Below are positions 51,573 through 61,006 of a stretch of DNA of 64,000 bases, piece after piece. Under the pieces are notes generated by a model. That model saw only the letters and a program-made list of their open reading frames with translations, was not told the DNA's origin and did no database searches. Location: the NCBI GenBank assembly GCA_019749805.1, contig JAIEPH010000045.1, positions 1 to 64,000 on the forward strand, written 5' to 3'. A program made the position numbers and the translations under genes. Position 1 is the first letter of the stretch. Each line of letters begins with the position of its first letter. This DNA comes from Mycobacteriaceae bacterium (GTDB lineage: Bacteria; Actinomycetota; Actinomycetes; Mycobacteriales; Mycobacteriaceae).

Positions 51573-52169
51573 TCAGGCCTTCCGTGCCACCCCGACGAAC
51601 ATCATCCCGGCGAGGTGGTCTTCGATCCGCCCGGTGCCGTGCAGCCCATGGCGGGCCAATTCGGCGGCGAATTCGTCGGCCTCGAAACGATTGTCGGGTG
51701 GATGCACCGTGAACGTGCGGAGCGCCCAGCTGTCGAGCACGTGGCGCGGAACCTCCTCGAACAAGAGCAGGCCGCCGGGCCGAAGCACCCGAGCGATCTC
51801 GGTGACGGCCTGCTGCCAGTCCGGCACGTGATGGATGATGCCGAAATCCACGACCGTGTCGACGCCGCCGGTCGGCTCCCCGATGTCGCAGACATCGCCC
51901 ACCGATAGCGACACCGGACGTCCGTGCAGTCGTTTGCGCGCCAGCTCCACCATCGATTCGTCGAGGTCGAACGCGGTGACGTTGGCGGCACCCAGCCGGT
52001 CCAGGATCACCTCCGCACCCACCCCGCGACCGCAGCCGACCTCGAGTACATGCTGGCCCGCCAATGCGCCGCCGGCGAGCCGCCGGAACCACGCCGCCTC
52101 CCGGTGGTGCTGGTAGGCGGCCCGCACCGGATTGTTCATTGCGGCCCGCTCGACCTTATTGAGCTTCAT
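51573..52169 (-). CDS. Class I SAM-dependent methyltransferase
   Basis: 198 residues from the ATG at 52169 (GGAAGAGGTGGGAT upstream). Motif I is VLEVGCGRGVGAE, motif II acid in VTAFDLDES, with VDTVVDFGIIHHVPDWQQAV and LRPGGLLLFEEVPR. It resembles ubiquinone/menaquinone and lipid methyltransferases. It follows the copper ATPase gene by about 80 bp on the same strand and may be read with the cso-type operon. Confidence 0.88.
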   Translation of the reverse strand: MKLNKVERAAMNNPVRAAYQHHREAAWFRRLAGGALAGQHVLEVGCGRGVGAEVILDRLGAANVTAFDLDESMVELARKRLHGRPVSLSVGDVCDIGEPTGGVDTVVDFGIIHHVPDWQQAVTEIARVLRPGGLLLFEEVPRHVLDSWALRTFTVHPPDNRFEADEFAAELARHGLHGTGRIEDHLAGMMFVGVARKA

Positions 52170-52250
52170 ATCCCACCTCTTCCGCTTCCCGATGATGAAC
52201 GGCCGCAGGCCCCATGTATCGCCAAAGACACTGCTGCCCAACTCATTTCA

Positions 52251-54515
52251 CTACCGAGCAGGCGTGAATCGCCGCAGTCGCAAGCTGTTGGTCACCACGA
52301 ACACCGAACTGAAGGCCATCGCGGCGCCGGCGATCAGCGGGTTGAGCAGCCCGACGGCGGCCAACGGGAGTGCTGCGACGTTGTAGGCGAACGCCCAGAA
52401 CAGGTTGCCTTTGATCGTGCGCAGGGTGGCGCGGGCCAGACGGATCGCATCAGGTGCGGCGCGCAGGTCGCCGCGCACCAGGGTCAGGTCGCTGGCTTCG
52501 ATCGCGACGTCGGTGCCGGTGCCCATCGCCAGGCCGAGGTCGGCCTGGGCGAGTGCGGCCGCGTCGTTGACGCCGTCGCCGACCATCGCCACGACTCGCC
52601 CCTCGCCCTGCAGCTTCTTAATGACGTCGACCTTGTCGGCGGGCAGAACCTCGGCCACGACTTCGTCGATGCCGACCTGGTGGGCGACGGCCTGGGCGGC
52701 GCGGTGGTTGTCCCCGGTGAGCAGCACCGGGTGCAGACCGAGCGCGCGCAGCTCGCCGACCGCCGCGGCCGAGGTGTCCTTGACGGTGTCGGAGACCACG
52801 ATCACCGCGCGGATCGCGCCGTCCCAAGCGATCCACACGGGGGTGCGGCCCGCCGTTTCGGCTTCGTCGACGACCAGTTGCAGCGATTCGGGGGCGGTCA
52901 GCGCCCACTGCTCGCGCAGCCAGCTGTACCGGCCGGCGACTATGGCGTGGCCCTCGACGACACCGGAAACGCCTTGGCCGCCATGGTTTTCGAAGTTTTC
53001 GACTTCCGGCGGCGGGCCCAGCGCGGCGGCGTGGGCGGCGATGGCTCGGGCGATCGGGTGTTCGGAGGCGTGTTCGAGCGCGCCCGCCAGGCGCAGGGCC
53101 TCGGCCTCGGATTCGCCGCCGGCGGCGTGCACCGAGGCGACGGCCATCCGCCCGGTGGTGACGGTGCCGGTCTTGTCCAGCACGATCGTGTCGATGCGGC
53201 GGGTCGATTCGAGGATCTGCGGGCCCTTGATCAGGATTCCCAGTTGAGCGCCGCGACCGGTGCCCACGAGCAGCGCGGTCGGGGTCGCCAGACCCAGGGC
53301 GCACGGGCAGGCGATGATCAGCACCGCGACCGCGGCGGTGAATGCGGCGGTCACCGAGTTTCCGGTTAACAGCCAGGCGGCGAGGGTGAGCAGCGCGAGC
53401 CCGATGACGATGGGGACGAATACCGCCGAGACCCGGTCGGCGAGGCGTTGCACCGGCGCCTTGCCGTTCTGCGCCTCGGTGACCAGGCGCGCCATCTGCG
53501 CGAGTTGGGTGTCGGCTCCGACGCGGGTGGCGCGCACGACGATCCGGCCGCCGGCGTTAACCGTGGCGCCGACGACGCTGTCGCCCGGTCCGACCTCGAC
53601 GGGTACCGGTTCGCCGGTGAGCATCGACGCGTCGACCGCGGTGGTGCCCGAGGTGATGACTCCGTCGGTGGCGATCTTCTCGCCGGGGCGGATGACGAAC
53701 TGGTCGCCGACGGCGAGTTGGCCGATCGGGATTCGGGTCTCGGTCGATCCATCGCGCAGCACGGCGACGTCTTTGGCGCCCAGGTCTAGGAGTGCGCGCA
53801 GCGCCGCGCCGGATTGCCGCTTGGCACGGGCTTCGAAGTAACGCCCGGCCAGGATGAACACCGTGACGGCGGAGGCGACCTCGAGGTAGATGTGCGGTTC
53901 GGCGCTGCCGGTGGTCAGCAGGTCGAAGGTCATTGTCATGCCGGTCATGCCGGCGTGGGTGAAGAAAAGCGCCCACAATGACCATAGGTATGCGGCCGTA
54001 ACTCCGACCGAGATCAGGGTGTCCATGGTGGCGGCGCCGTGCTTAAGGTTGGTCCACGCGGCGCGGTGGAAGGGCAGTGCACCCCACACCACCACCGGCG
54101 AGGCCAGTGTCAGCGTCAGCCACTGCCAGTTGTCGAACTGCAGCGCCGGGACCATCGACAGCAGCACGACCGGCACGGTCAGCACCGTCGACACGATCAG
54201 CCGCTGCCGCCAGCCCGCGGCCTCGTCGGGTTCTGGCGGGCCGGCCGTCTCCTCGCGGGCCGCGTCGGGCAGCCGGGGAAAGGTGGCGGTGTAGCCGGTC
54301 GCCTCCACTGTCGCGACCAGATCCTCGGGGGCCACCTCGTCGGCGAAGGTGACCTTCGCTTTTTCGGTGGCAAAGTTGACGGTGGCGCTGACCCCGTCGA
54401 GTTTGTTGAGTTTCTTCTCGATACGCACGGCGCACGAGGCGCAGGTCATCCCGCCGATCGACAGCTCGACGCTGCGCGGGTTGTCAAGTTCGGCGGCGTG
54501 ATCGGTGGTGCTCAT
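52251..54515 (-). CDS. Copper-exporting P1B-type ATPase (CopA/CtpV-like)
   Basis: 754 residues. N-terminal HMA with GGMTCASC (Cys 25 and 28). Eight helices with the Cu(I) motif CPC in IIACPCALGLATPTA, phosphorylation site DKTGTVTTG, SEHPIA nucleotide-binding His and MVGDGVNDAAALAQADLG hinge. These are the marks of P1B-1 ATPases exporting Cu(I). It sits third in a csoR-copZ-copA operon whose promoter carries a CsoR-type palindrome. It resembles the mycobacterial csoR-ctpV arrangement. Confidence 0.95.
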   Translation of the reverse strand: MSTTDHAAELDNPRSVELSIGGMTCASCAVRIEKKLNKLDGVSATVNFATEKAKVTFADEVAPEDLVATVEATGYTATFPRLPDAAREETAGPPEPDEAAGWRQRLIVSTVLTVPVVLLSMVPALQFDNWQWLTLTLASPVVVWGALPFHRAAWTNLKHGAATMDTLISVGVTAAYLWSLWALFFTHAGMTGMTMTFDLLTTGSAEPHIYLEVASAVTVFILAGRYFEARAKRQSGAALRALLDLGAKDVAVLRDGSTETRIPIGQLAVGDQFVIRPGEKIATDGVITSGTTAVDASMLTGEPVPVEVGPGDSVVGATVNAGGRIVVRATRVGADTQLAQMARLVTEAQNGKAPVQRLADRVSAVFVPIVIGLALLTLAAWLLTGNSVTAAFTAAVAVLIIACPCALGLATPTALLVGTGRGAQLGILIKGPQILESTRRIDTIVLDKTGTVTTGRMAVASVHAAGGESEAEALRLAGALEHASEHPIARAIAAHAAALGPPPEVENFENHGGQGVSGVVEGHAIVAGRYSWLREQWALTAPESLQLVVDEAETAGRTPVWIAWDGAIRAVIVVSDTVKDTSAAAVGELRALGLHPVLLTGDNHRAAQAVAHQVGIDEVVAEVLPADKVDVIKKLQGEGRVVAMVGDGVNDAAALAQADLGLAMGTGTDVAIEASDLTLVRGDLRAAPDAIRLARATLRTIKGNLFWAFAYNVAALPLAAVGLLNPLIAGAAMAFSSVFVVTNSLRLRRFTPAR

Positions 54516-54567
54516 GTGCTGTCCTCTCCTTCACGTTCACGCATTAGCGAAGCGGTGCCGGGGTTTG

Positions 54568-54921
54568 TCAGTCGGTGGCCAGGCGGTAGTCGCCGGCCTC
54601 GTCGAGAGCGGCGGCGACCTCGTCGTTGCCGATCGGGGTGTCGCTGGTGACGGTGACGGTTGAGGCGCCTCCGGAGACCAGCTCTATGTTCACCGAGGTG
54701 ACGCCGGGCAGCGCGGTGAGTTCCTTGGTGACCGCGCCGACGCAGTGAGCGCAAGTCATTCCGGTGACGGGGTAGCTGGCGGTGGTGGTGGTGGTGCTCA
54801 TGGCGTTGTCCTTCGACGGAGTGATCGGAATGGATGCGGTCTGCGGTTGCGTGGAGCAGCAACTGCATCGGGCGGTTGCGGTCGCAGCCGGCGGCAGCGA
54901 GCGGGTGAGCTTCAGGTCCAT
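54568..54921 (-). CDS. CopZ-like HMA copper chaperone with Cys-rich N-terminal extension
   Basis: 117 residues from the ATG at 54921 (GGAAGGACTCAACACC upstream). An internal ATG at 54801 also has a good site (GAAGGACAACGCC) and would give a standard 77-residue chaperone. The HMA domain has GMTCAHC (Cys 57 and 60 of the long form). The extension carries CSCC (about 19-22) and may be an extra copper site or an in-frame leader. Delivers Cu(I) to the ATPase downstream. Confidence 0.9.
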   Translation of the reverse strand: MDLKLTRSLPPAATATARCSCCSTQPQTASIPITPSKDNAMSTTTTTASYPVTGMTCAHCVGAVTKELTALPGVTSVNIELVSGGASTVTVTSDTPIGNDEVAAALDEAGDYRLATD

Positions 54922-54967
54922 GGTGTTGAGTCCTTCCGCGGTACGGGTCGGTCAGGAAATGGGTTGT

Positions 54968-55261
54968 TCAGGAGCGCACGAGACGCGCGATGGCCGCCGA
55001 AGCTTCGTTGATCTTTTCCTCCGCCACGTTCCCGCCCGCCTGGACGGCGTCGCTGACGCAGTGCGTCAGATGTTCGTCGAGCAGTATCAACGCCATCGAT
55101 CCCAGCGCTTTGGTGGTGGCCGAGACCTGGGTGAGCACATCGATGCAGTAGGTGTCTTCCTCGATCATCCGAGCCAGCCCACGCACCTGACCCTCGATTC
55201 GGCGCAGCCGCAGGACGTAGGCATTCTTGGAGTCCACATAACCCGGTGCGGTGGTGTCCAT
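54968..55261 (-). CDS. csoR: CsoR copper-sensing repressor
   Basis: 97 residues, all-helical CsoR/RcnR family. The Cu(I) ligands C39, H64 and C68 have the spacing of the M. tuberculosis protein (C-x24-H-x3-C). It binds GC-rich palindromes and releases on Cu(I). Upstream lies such a palindrome. First gene of the operon csoR, copZ, copA. The ATG at 55261 gives the usual N-terminus; upstream codons are ignored. Confidence 0.95.
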   Translation of the reverse strand: MDTTAPGYVDSKNAYVLRLRRIEGQVRGLARMIEEDTYCIDVLTQVSATTKALGSMALILLDEHLTHCVSDAVQAGGNVAEEKINEASAAIARLVRS

Positions 55262-55280
55262 CGTCGCCCCTTTCCTACAG

Positions 55281-55330
55281 ATACCCATGGGGAGTACCCC
55301 TATCGGAGACTATACCCCCATGGGGTATAG
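55281..55330. promoter_or_regulatory. CsoR-type operator palindromes
   Basis: A perfect dyad with 9-bp arms CTATACCCC and GGGGTATAG and a 3-bp centre at 55310-55330, preceded by related half sites (ATACCC-AT-GGGG at 55281-55292 and GTACCCCTAT at 55295-55303). It lies just upstream of csoR and fits CsoR operators, which are GC-rich and about this length. Confidence 0.8.
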
Positions 55331-55436
55331 GTTGGTCAAGGGGCGCCGCGGTGAGGGGCCCTACGACGTAGCGGCGGTATACCGGGCGAGGTGCTGGCCT
55401 CACCGGCCGTGATGACGCAACTCCCCTGATCGTCGG

Positions 55437-55931
55437 TTAGCGCCTGGTGGTGAGCAGATCGGCGGCCTTGGCGGCCAGGGCCGGTGTACATGCGATGTCG
55501 TAACGCTCGGCGGCCAGGGTGGAGACGGACGTGAAGTCCCGGCGGCCGTGGGTGGCCCAATGTTCGACGAATCCGAAGATCGCCCCCCACACGGCGCCGA
55601 TGAGCAGGCCGGCGAGCATGACGCCTAACCATGCGGCGCCGGCGGCGAACATTCCCAACAGCAGGCCGATGAACAAGCCCCACCATGCGCCGCCGGCCGC
55701 ACCGGTGAGGGCGGCGCGTGCAGGGGTCATGCGGCCGGTGATGGCCTCCACGGTGCTCACGCCGTGGCCCACGATGCGTAGATTCTCCACGGGGAAATCC
55801 GCATCGGAGAGATAGTCGACGGTGCCCTGCGCCTGGGTGTAGTCGCGGTAGCTGGCTATTACCCGATACTCGGCGCTGGCAGCGGCTTGGCTGGCCGGGT
55901 CGTCGAAAGATTGATCGCGATGGCTGTCCAT
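55437..55931 (-). CDS. YflT-domain general stress protein with membrane segment
   Basis: 164 residues from the ATG at 55931 (the frame upstream is Pro-rich and unlikely). A YflT/heat-induced-stress domain (YRVIASYRDYTQAQGTVDYL, FPVENLRIVGHGVSTVEAITG) is followed by glycine-rich hydrophobic segments (WWGLFIGLLLGMFAAGAAWLG, LLIGAVWGAIFGFVE) and a short C-terminal domain. Function unknown; the class is stress-induced. It lies upstream of csoR on the same strand but is separated by the operator region. Confidence 0.85.
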   Translation of the reverse strand: MDSHRDQSFDDPASQAAASAEYRVIASYRDYTQAQGTVDYLSDADFPVENLRIVGHGVSTVEAITGRMTPARAALTGAAGGAWWGLFIGLLLGMFAAGAAWLGVMLAGLLIGAVWGAIFGFVEHWATHGRRDFTSVSTLAAERYDIACTPALAAKAADLLTTRR

Positions 55932-56016
55932 GGTTTCTCCTCCTTGGTGGTTGGGTTCGGGTTCGGATGCCGACGTTCCGGGCGGCTCGACCCGGCGGCG
56001 ACAGTCGGGATCTGGT

Positions 56017-58431
56017 CTAAGAGGGCCAGGTCCAGCCGCTGATGGCGGGGTCGTCCTCGCCGTGGGCTCGGGTGTAGGCGCGGGCGCGCAGCCGCGCGTC
56101 AACCATCCGCTGGCGCAGCGCCGCCGCGGCGGCGCCCAGGCCCGGTACCCGGTCGATGACGTCGATGACCAGGTGGAAGCGGTCCAGGTCGTTGAGCATG
56201 ACGAGGTCGAACGGAGTGGTCGTGGTTCCTTCCTCCTTATAGCCGCGGACGTGGATGTTGACGTGGTTGGCCCGCCGGTAAGTGAGCCGGTGGATCAGCC
56301 ACGGGTAGCCGTGGTAGGCGAAGATGACCGGCCGGTCCGGGGTGAACAGTGCATCGAACTGGGCGTCGGGCAGCCCGTGCGGGTGTTCGGTATCGGGCTG
56401 CAGCCGCATCAGATCGACCACGTTGACGACCCGCACCCGCAGGGCGGGCAGGTGTTGTCGCAGCAGCGCCGCGGCCGCGAGCGTTTCTAGGGTCGGGACG
56501 TCGCCCGCGCAGGCCAGCACCACGTCCGGCAGCCCGTCGGCGCCGTCGCCGCCGTCGTTGCCGGCCCATTCCCAGATTCCCAGCCCGCGGGTGCAGTGCG
56601 CGACCGCCTCCTCGATGTCCAGATAGGACAGCGCCGGCTGCTTGCCGGCCACGATCAAGTTGATGTACTGGCGGCTGCGCAGACAGTGATCGGCCACCGA
56701 CAGCAACGTGTTGGCGTCCGGCGGCAGATACACCCGCACGATCGCCGCCTTCTTGTTCACCACATGGTCGATGAACCCGGGGTCCTGGTGGGAGAACCCG
56801 TTGTGGTCCTGGCGCCACACGTGCGAGGTCAGCAGGTAGTTCAGCGACGCGATCGGCGCCCGCCACGGTATGTCGTTGGTGACTTTGAGCCATTTCGCGT
56901 GCTGGTTGACCATCGAATCCACGATGTGGATGAACGCCTCGTAGCAGGAGAACAGGCCGTGCCGGCCGGTGAGTAGATAGCCCTCCAGCCAGCCCTGGCA
57001 CAGGTGCTCGGAGAGCACCTCCATGACACGTCCCGCCCGCGCGAGGTGCTCATCGGTGGGCAGCGATTCGCCTTGCCACACCCGGTCGGTTTGCTCAAAC
57101 ACCGCGCCGAGCCGGTTGCTGGCGGTCTCGTCGGGGCCCATCAGCCGGAAATTGTGGGGGTTGTCCCGGATGACGTCACGCAGGAACGCCCCGAGCACCC
57201 GCGTCGCCTCGTGCAGCGCCGTGGCCGGCGCGGGGACCGCGACGGCGTAGTCGCCGAAGTCGGGCAGCCGCAGCGGCTTTAGCAGCTGCCCGCCGTTGGC
57301 GTGCGGACTGGCGCTCATCCGCGCACACCCGGTCGGCGGCAGCGCCGCCAGCTCCGCGATCAGCGCGCCGGCCTCGTCGAACAATTCCTCGGGCCGGTAG
57401 CTGCGCAGCCACTCCTCGAGCTGGCGCAGATGCTCGGGATTGTCGGCCAGATTGGCCAGCGGCACCTGATGCGAGCGCCAGGTCCCCTCCGTGGGGAGGC
57501 CGTCGACCTCCTTCGGACCGGTCCATCCCTTGGGCGTCGCTAAGACGATCAGCGGCCAGCGCGGCCGCTGCGTGTCGCCATCTTCTCGAGCGGCCCGCTG
57601 AATCCTGGCGATCTCGGTGACCGCGTCGTCCATCGCTGCGGCGAGGTCCTGGTGAACCTGTGCCGGGTCGTGGCCTGACACCACATACGGCCGGTGTCCG
57701 TAGCCCTGCAGCAGGTCGATCAGCTCGTCGTCGGGGATGCGTGCCAGGACCGTCGGGTTGGCGATCTTGTAGCCGTTGAGGTGCAGGATCGGCAGGACGG
57801 CGCCATCGTGGACCGGGTCGAGGAACTTGTTGGACTGCCAACTCGCCGCCAGCGGCCCGGTCTCAGCCTCGCCGTCCCCGACGACGCAGGCCACCAGCAG
57901 GTCGGGGTTGTCGAACGCGGCACCGTAGGCGTGCGCCAACGCATAGCCCAGCTCGCCGCCCTCATGGATGGAGCCCGGGGTTTCCGGGGCGACGTGGCTG
58001 GGGATGCCGCCGGGGAAGGAGAACTGCCGGAACAGTCGGCGCAGGCCGTCGGCATCGCGGCTGATGCCGGGGTAGACCTCGCTGTAGGTGCCCTCCAGGT
58101 AGGCGTTGGCTACGAGTCCCGGGCCACCGTGGCCCGGGCCGATCACATACATCGCGTTCAGCCCGCGCCCGCGGATGACCCGGTTGAGGTGGGCGTAGAT
58201 CAGGTTGAGTCCGGGCGTGGTCCCCCAATGCCCGAGCAGCCGCGGCTTGACATGATCGAGCTGCAGAGGTTCGCGCAGCAGCGGATTATCCAGCAGATAG
58301 ATCTGCCCGACCGACAAGAAATTGGCCGCCCGCCAGTACGCATCCAACAGACGCAGATCGTCGGGTGACAGCGGGCCGGACGCGCCTGGCCGGGCGGTGC
58401 TGAGGTCGGAAGTCGGGGTGGTGACGCTCAT
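56017..58431 (-). CDS. xfp: Xylulose-5-phosphate/fructose-6-phosphate phosphoketolase
   Basis: 804 residues, full length for the family. From the ATG at 58431 (GAGGAG 6 bp upstream); 21 more codons are open but lack a signal. ThDP-binding features: GPGHGGPGLVANAYLEGTYSE, SIHEGGELGYALAHAYGAAF, VVGDGEAETGPLAASWQSNKF, and the LNGYKIANPT segment. The enzyme splits xylulose-5-P or fructose-6-P to acetyl phosphate. In mycobacteria, phosphoketolase supports carbon flow under low oxygen, so it fits the hypoxia-linked surroundings. Confidence 0.96.
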   Translation of the reverse strand: MSVTTPTSDLSTARPGASGPLSPDDLRLLDAYWRAANFLSVGQIYLLDNPLLREPLQLDHVKPRLLGHWGTTPGLNLIYAHLNRVIRGRGLNAMYVIGPGHGGPGLVANAYLEGTYSEVYPGISRDADGLRRLFRQFSFPGGIPSHVAPETPGSIHEGGELGYALAHAYGAAFDNPDLLVACVVGDGEAETGPLAASWQSNKFLDPVHDGAVLPILHLNGYKIANPTVLARIPDDELIDLLQGYGHRPYVVSGHDPAQVHQDLAAAMDDAVTEIARIQRAAREDGDTQRPRWPLIVLATPKGWTGPKEVDGLPTEGTWRSHQVPLANLADNPEHLRQLEEWLRSYRPEELFDEAGALIAELAALPPTGCARMSASPHANGGQLLKPLRLPDFGDYAVAVPAPATALHEATRVLGAFLRDVIRDNPHNFRLMGPDETASNRLGAVFEQTDRVWQGESLPTDEHLARAGRVMEVLSEHLCQGWLEGYLLTGRHGLFSCYEAFIHIVDSMVNQHAKWLKVTNDIPWRAPIASLNYLLTSHVWRQDHNGFSHQDPGFIDHVVNKKAAIVRVYLPPDANTLLSVADHCLRSRQYINLIVAGKQPALSYLDIEEAVAHCTRGLGIWEWAGNDGGDGADGLPDVVLACAGDVPTLETLAAAALLRQHLPALRVRVVNVVDLMRLQPDTEHPHGLPDAQFDALFTPDRPVIFAYHGYPWLIHRLTYRRANHVNIHVRGYKEEGTTTTPFDLVMLNDLDRFHLVIDVIDRVPGLGAAAAALRQRMVDARLRARAYTRAHGEDDPAISGWTWPS

Positions 58432-58533
58432 GGGTTGCTCCTCTGTATTGGCGGTAGACACGAGACGGGTGTGACGCATCCGCGGTGTCGGCAACGGGTC
58501 AGGCTCGGCGCGCGTCCAGCCGCGCCGGCGGGG

Positions 58534-60990
58534 CTACTGAACGCCGACCGGTGATGGCTCTCCGGATGGCTTCACCGCGGCGGCATCGGGTTGTGGTGGT
58601 TGCGGTAGTCGCAGCCGTTTGAGCATCAGGGCGTTGACCGCGACGATCAGGCTGGACCCCGACATCGACAGGGCGGCGATCTCTGGGCGAAGCACCAGGC
58701 CCAGTGAGGGTTCGAAGACGCCGGCGCCGATGGGCAGGGCGATGACGTTGTAGCCGACCGCCCATCCCAGGTTTTGCCGCATCTTGCGCAGCGTGCCCCG
58801 CCCGATCCGCAGCGCGATGGGCACGTCGAGCGGGTCCGAGCGCATCAGAACCAGGTCGGCGGTTTCGATTGCCACGTCGGTGCCGGCACCGATCGCGATG
58901 CCCAGATCCGCCTGCGCCAGCGCGGGGGCGTCGTTGACGCCATCACCGACCATCGCGACCTTCTTCCCTGAACGCTGCAGTTCGGCGATTTTGGTGGCCT
59001 TGTCGCCGGGCAGCACTTCGGCGATGACGGTGTCGATGCCCAGCTGCCCGGCGATGCGCTGGGCGGTGGCCTCGTTGTCACCGCTGAGCATGACCACCTC
59101 GACGCCCAATTCATGCAGCGCGGAGACGGCGTCTGCGGAGGTTTCTCGGGCGGCGTCGGCCAGGGCGATCACCCCGATCCCGCGCCCGTCGACGGCCACC
59201 AGCACCGCGGTGCGGCCGGTCGAGGCGAGCTCGTCGCGCCGATCGATCACCGAACCGAGGTCGACGTTGTCGGCGGCCATGAGTTTGCGGTTGCCGACCG
59301 CAACGCGGCGGCCTGCCACGTCGGCGGTGGCGCCGTGCCCGGGCACGTTGCGGAACCCGTCCAGCGACAGTCGCGGCACCCCACGGTCGGCGGCGTAGCG
59401 CACGATCGCGCCGGCCAGCGGATGTTCGGATTCGCGTTCGACGGCGGCGACGAGGGCGAGCAGCTCGTCCTCGCCGATGCCGTCGGTGACCACGTCGGTG
59501 ACTTCGGGTTCGCCCTTGGTCAGGGTGCCGGTCTTGTCCATCACCACGGTGTCGATGCGCGCCGAGGTTTCCAGCGCGGTGGCGTTCTTGAAAAGCACCC
59601 CGCGTTTGGCGCCCAGTCCGGTGCCGACCATGATCGCGGTGGGAGTGGCCAAACCGAGCGCATCGGGGCAGGTGATGACGACCACGGTGATCGCGAACAG
59701 GAGTGCCATCTGCACGCTGTCACCCGCCAGTAGCCACACCAGGAAGGTGCCGGTGCCGCCGATCAGCGCGACAAATACCAGCCAGAACGCGGCCCGGTCG
59801 GCCAGCCGCTGGCCGGGGGCCTTCGAATTCTGGGCCTCCTGCACCATGGCCACGATCTGGGCGAGCACGGTGTCGGAGCCGACCTTGGTGGCACGCACCC
59901 GCAGGGTGCCGGTGGTGTTGATCGACGCGCCGATCACCGCCGAGCCCGGCGCTTTGGTTACCGGCAGGCTTTCCCCGGTGACCATGGACTCATCGATTTC
60001 GGAGTTGCCTTCCTCGACGGTGCCGTCGACCGGGATCTTTCCGCCCGGCCGGATGAGCAGCAGGTCTCCGACCACGACCTCGGCGGTGGGGATCTCGATC
60101 GGTTCGCCGTCGCGCACGACCACCGCCATCGGCGGCGCCAGCTCCAGCAAGGTGCGGATGGCGTCGTTGGCGCCGCCGCGGGCCCGCATCTCGAACCAGT
60201 GCCCGAGCAGCACGAACGCGGTCAGCACGGTGGCGGCCTCGTAGAACACCTCGCCGCCGCCGGTGACGGTGATGGCGAGGCTGTAAAGCCAGCCGGTGCC
60301 GACGGCCACCGCGACCAGCACCATCATGTCCAGGGTCCGCGCCCGCAGTGCCCGGTAGGCGCCGTCGAAGAAGATCCAGGCCGAGTAAAAGATCACCGGC
60401 AAGCTCAACAGCAACGTGAACACGTCGTCGCGCAGCCCGAACGGTGCCGGCACTGTGAATCCGAGGACGTCACGTCCGATCGGCGACCACAACAGGATCG
60501 GGATCGACAACACCGCGGCCACCAGGAAACGATTCCGCATATCGCGCACCATGTCCTGCATCGACGCCCCCGCATGTCCGCCGTGCCCCATCGCCTCCTG
60601 CGGGGTTCGCACCGCCGCCGCCCCCGCCTGGGCTTCATGTCCGGTGTGGTCGTCGGCGACCGCCACCGCGTGGTCGTGGGCCTGCTCGGTGGGGTGGGCG
60701 TGTGCGGTGGGGGGTGGATCCGGTTCCTCCATCGGGTCGCACACGTGATGGGGCACCGACTGCCCGGCGCAGTGGAAGCCGCAGTCGCGCACCCAATCGC
60801 GCAGCTGCGCCAGCGACGTCACCCGCGGGTCGAACACAACCGTCGCGGTCTGCGCCACCGGGTTGGCATGGACCTGCAGGACACCGGGGCGGCGGCCCAG
60901 CACCGCGGTGATCCGGTTTTGTTGCGACGCCCACTGCATTCCCCGCACGTCGAGCACGGCAGTGCTGCGATCTTTCGGCTGTTCGGTCAT
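58534..60990 (-). CDS. P1B-type metal ATPase with CPD motif, degenerate HMA and His-rich linker
   Basis: 818 residues from the ATG at 60990 (GAAGGG upstream). The N-terminal HMA fold lacks its ligands: GMxCxxC is GMQWASQQN (18-26). A His-rich linker follows (HAHPTEQAHDHAVAVADDHT, GHGGHAG; about 96-140). The transmembrane metal motif is C441-P-D443, not CPC or CPH. The rest is intact (TGES, DKTGTL D485, SEHPLA, GDGVNDAPALAQ). The family exports soft or transition metals; the CPD site leaves specificity open. It lies 15 bp from the MFS gene, which is upstream, and is probably cotranscribed with it. Confidence 0.9.
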   Translation of the reverse strand: MTEQPKDRSTAVLDVRGMQWASQQNRITAVLGRRPGVLQVHANPVAQTATVVFDPRVTSLAQLRDWVRDCGFHCAGQSVPHHVCDPMEEPDPPPTAHAHPTEQAHDHAVAVADDHTGHEAQAGAAAVRTPQEAMGHGGHAGASMQDMVRDMRNRFLVAAVLSIPILLWSPIGRDVLGFTVPAPFGLRDDVFTLLLSLPVIFYSAWIFFDGAYRALRARTLDMMVLVAVAVGTGWLYSLAITVTGGGEVFYEAATVLTAFVLLGHWFEMRARGGANDAIRTLLELAPPMAVVVRDGEPIEIPTAEVVVGDLLLIRPGGKIPVDGTVEEGNSEIDESMVTGESLPVTKAPGSAVIGASINTTGTLRVRATKVGSDTVLAQIVAMVQEAQNSKAPGQRLADRAAFWLVFVALIGGTGTFLVWLLAGDSVQMALLFAITVVVITCPDALGLATPTAIMVGTGLGAKRGVLFKNATALETSARIDTVVMDKTGTLTKGEPEVTDVVTDGIGEDELLALVAAVERESEHPLAGAIVRYAADRGVPRLSLDGFRNVPGHGATADVAGRRVAVGNRKLMAADNVDLGSVIDRRDELASTGRTAVLVAVDGRGIGVIALADAARETSADAVSALHELGVEVVMLSGDNEATAQRIAGQLGIDTVIAEVLPGDKATKIAELQRSGKKVAMVGDGVNDAPALAQADLGIAIGAGTDVAIETADLVLMRSDPLDVPIALRIGRGTLRKMRQNLGWAVGYNVIALPIGAGVFEPSLGLVLRPEIAALSMSGSSLIVAVNALMLKRLRLPQPPQPDAAAVKPSGEPSPVGVQ

Positions 60991-61006
60991 CGCAAAGCCC
61001 TTCATG

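Noticed and set aside
51924..53369. 481-codon plus-strand frame opposite the copper ATPase
   Set aside because: Gly/Arg/Asp shadow frame of codon-biased DNA, no recognisable domain.
55361..55372. CTACG-ACGTAG palindrome downstream of the stress gene
   Set aside because: The half sites are too close to be the 19-bp operator, and it lies behind a gene rather than before one.
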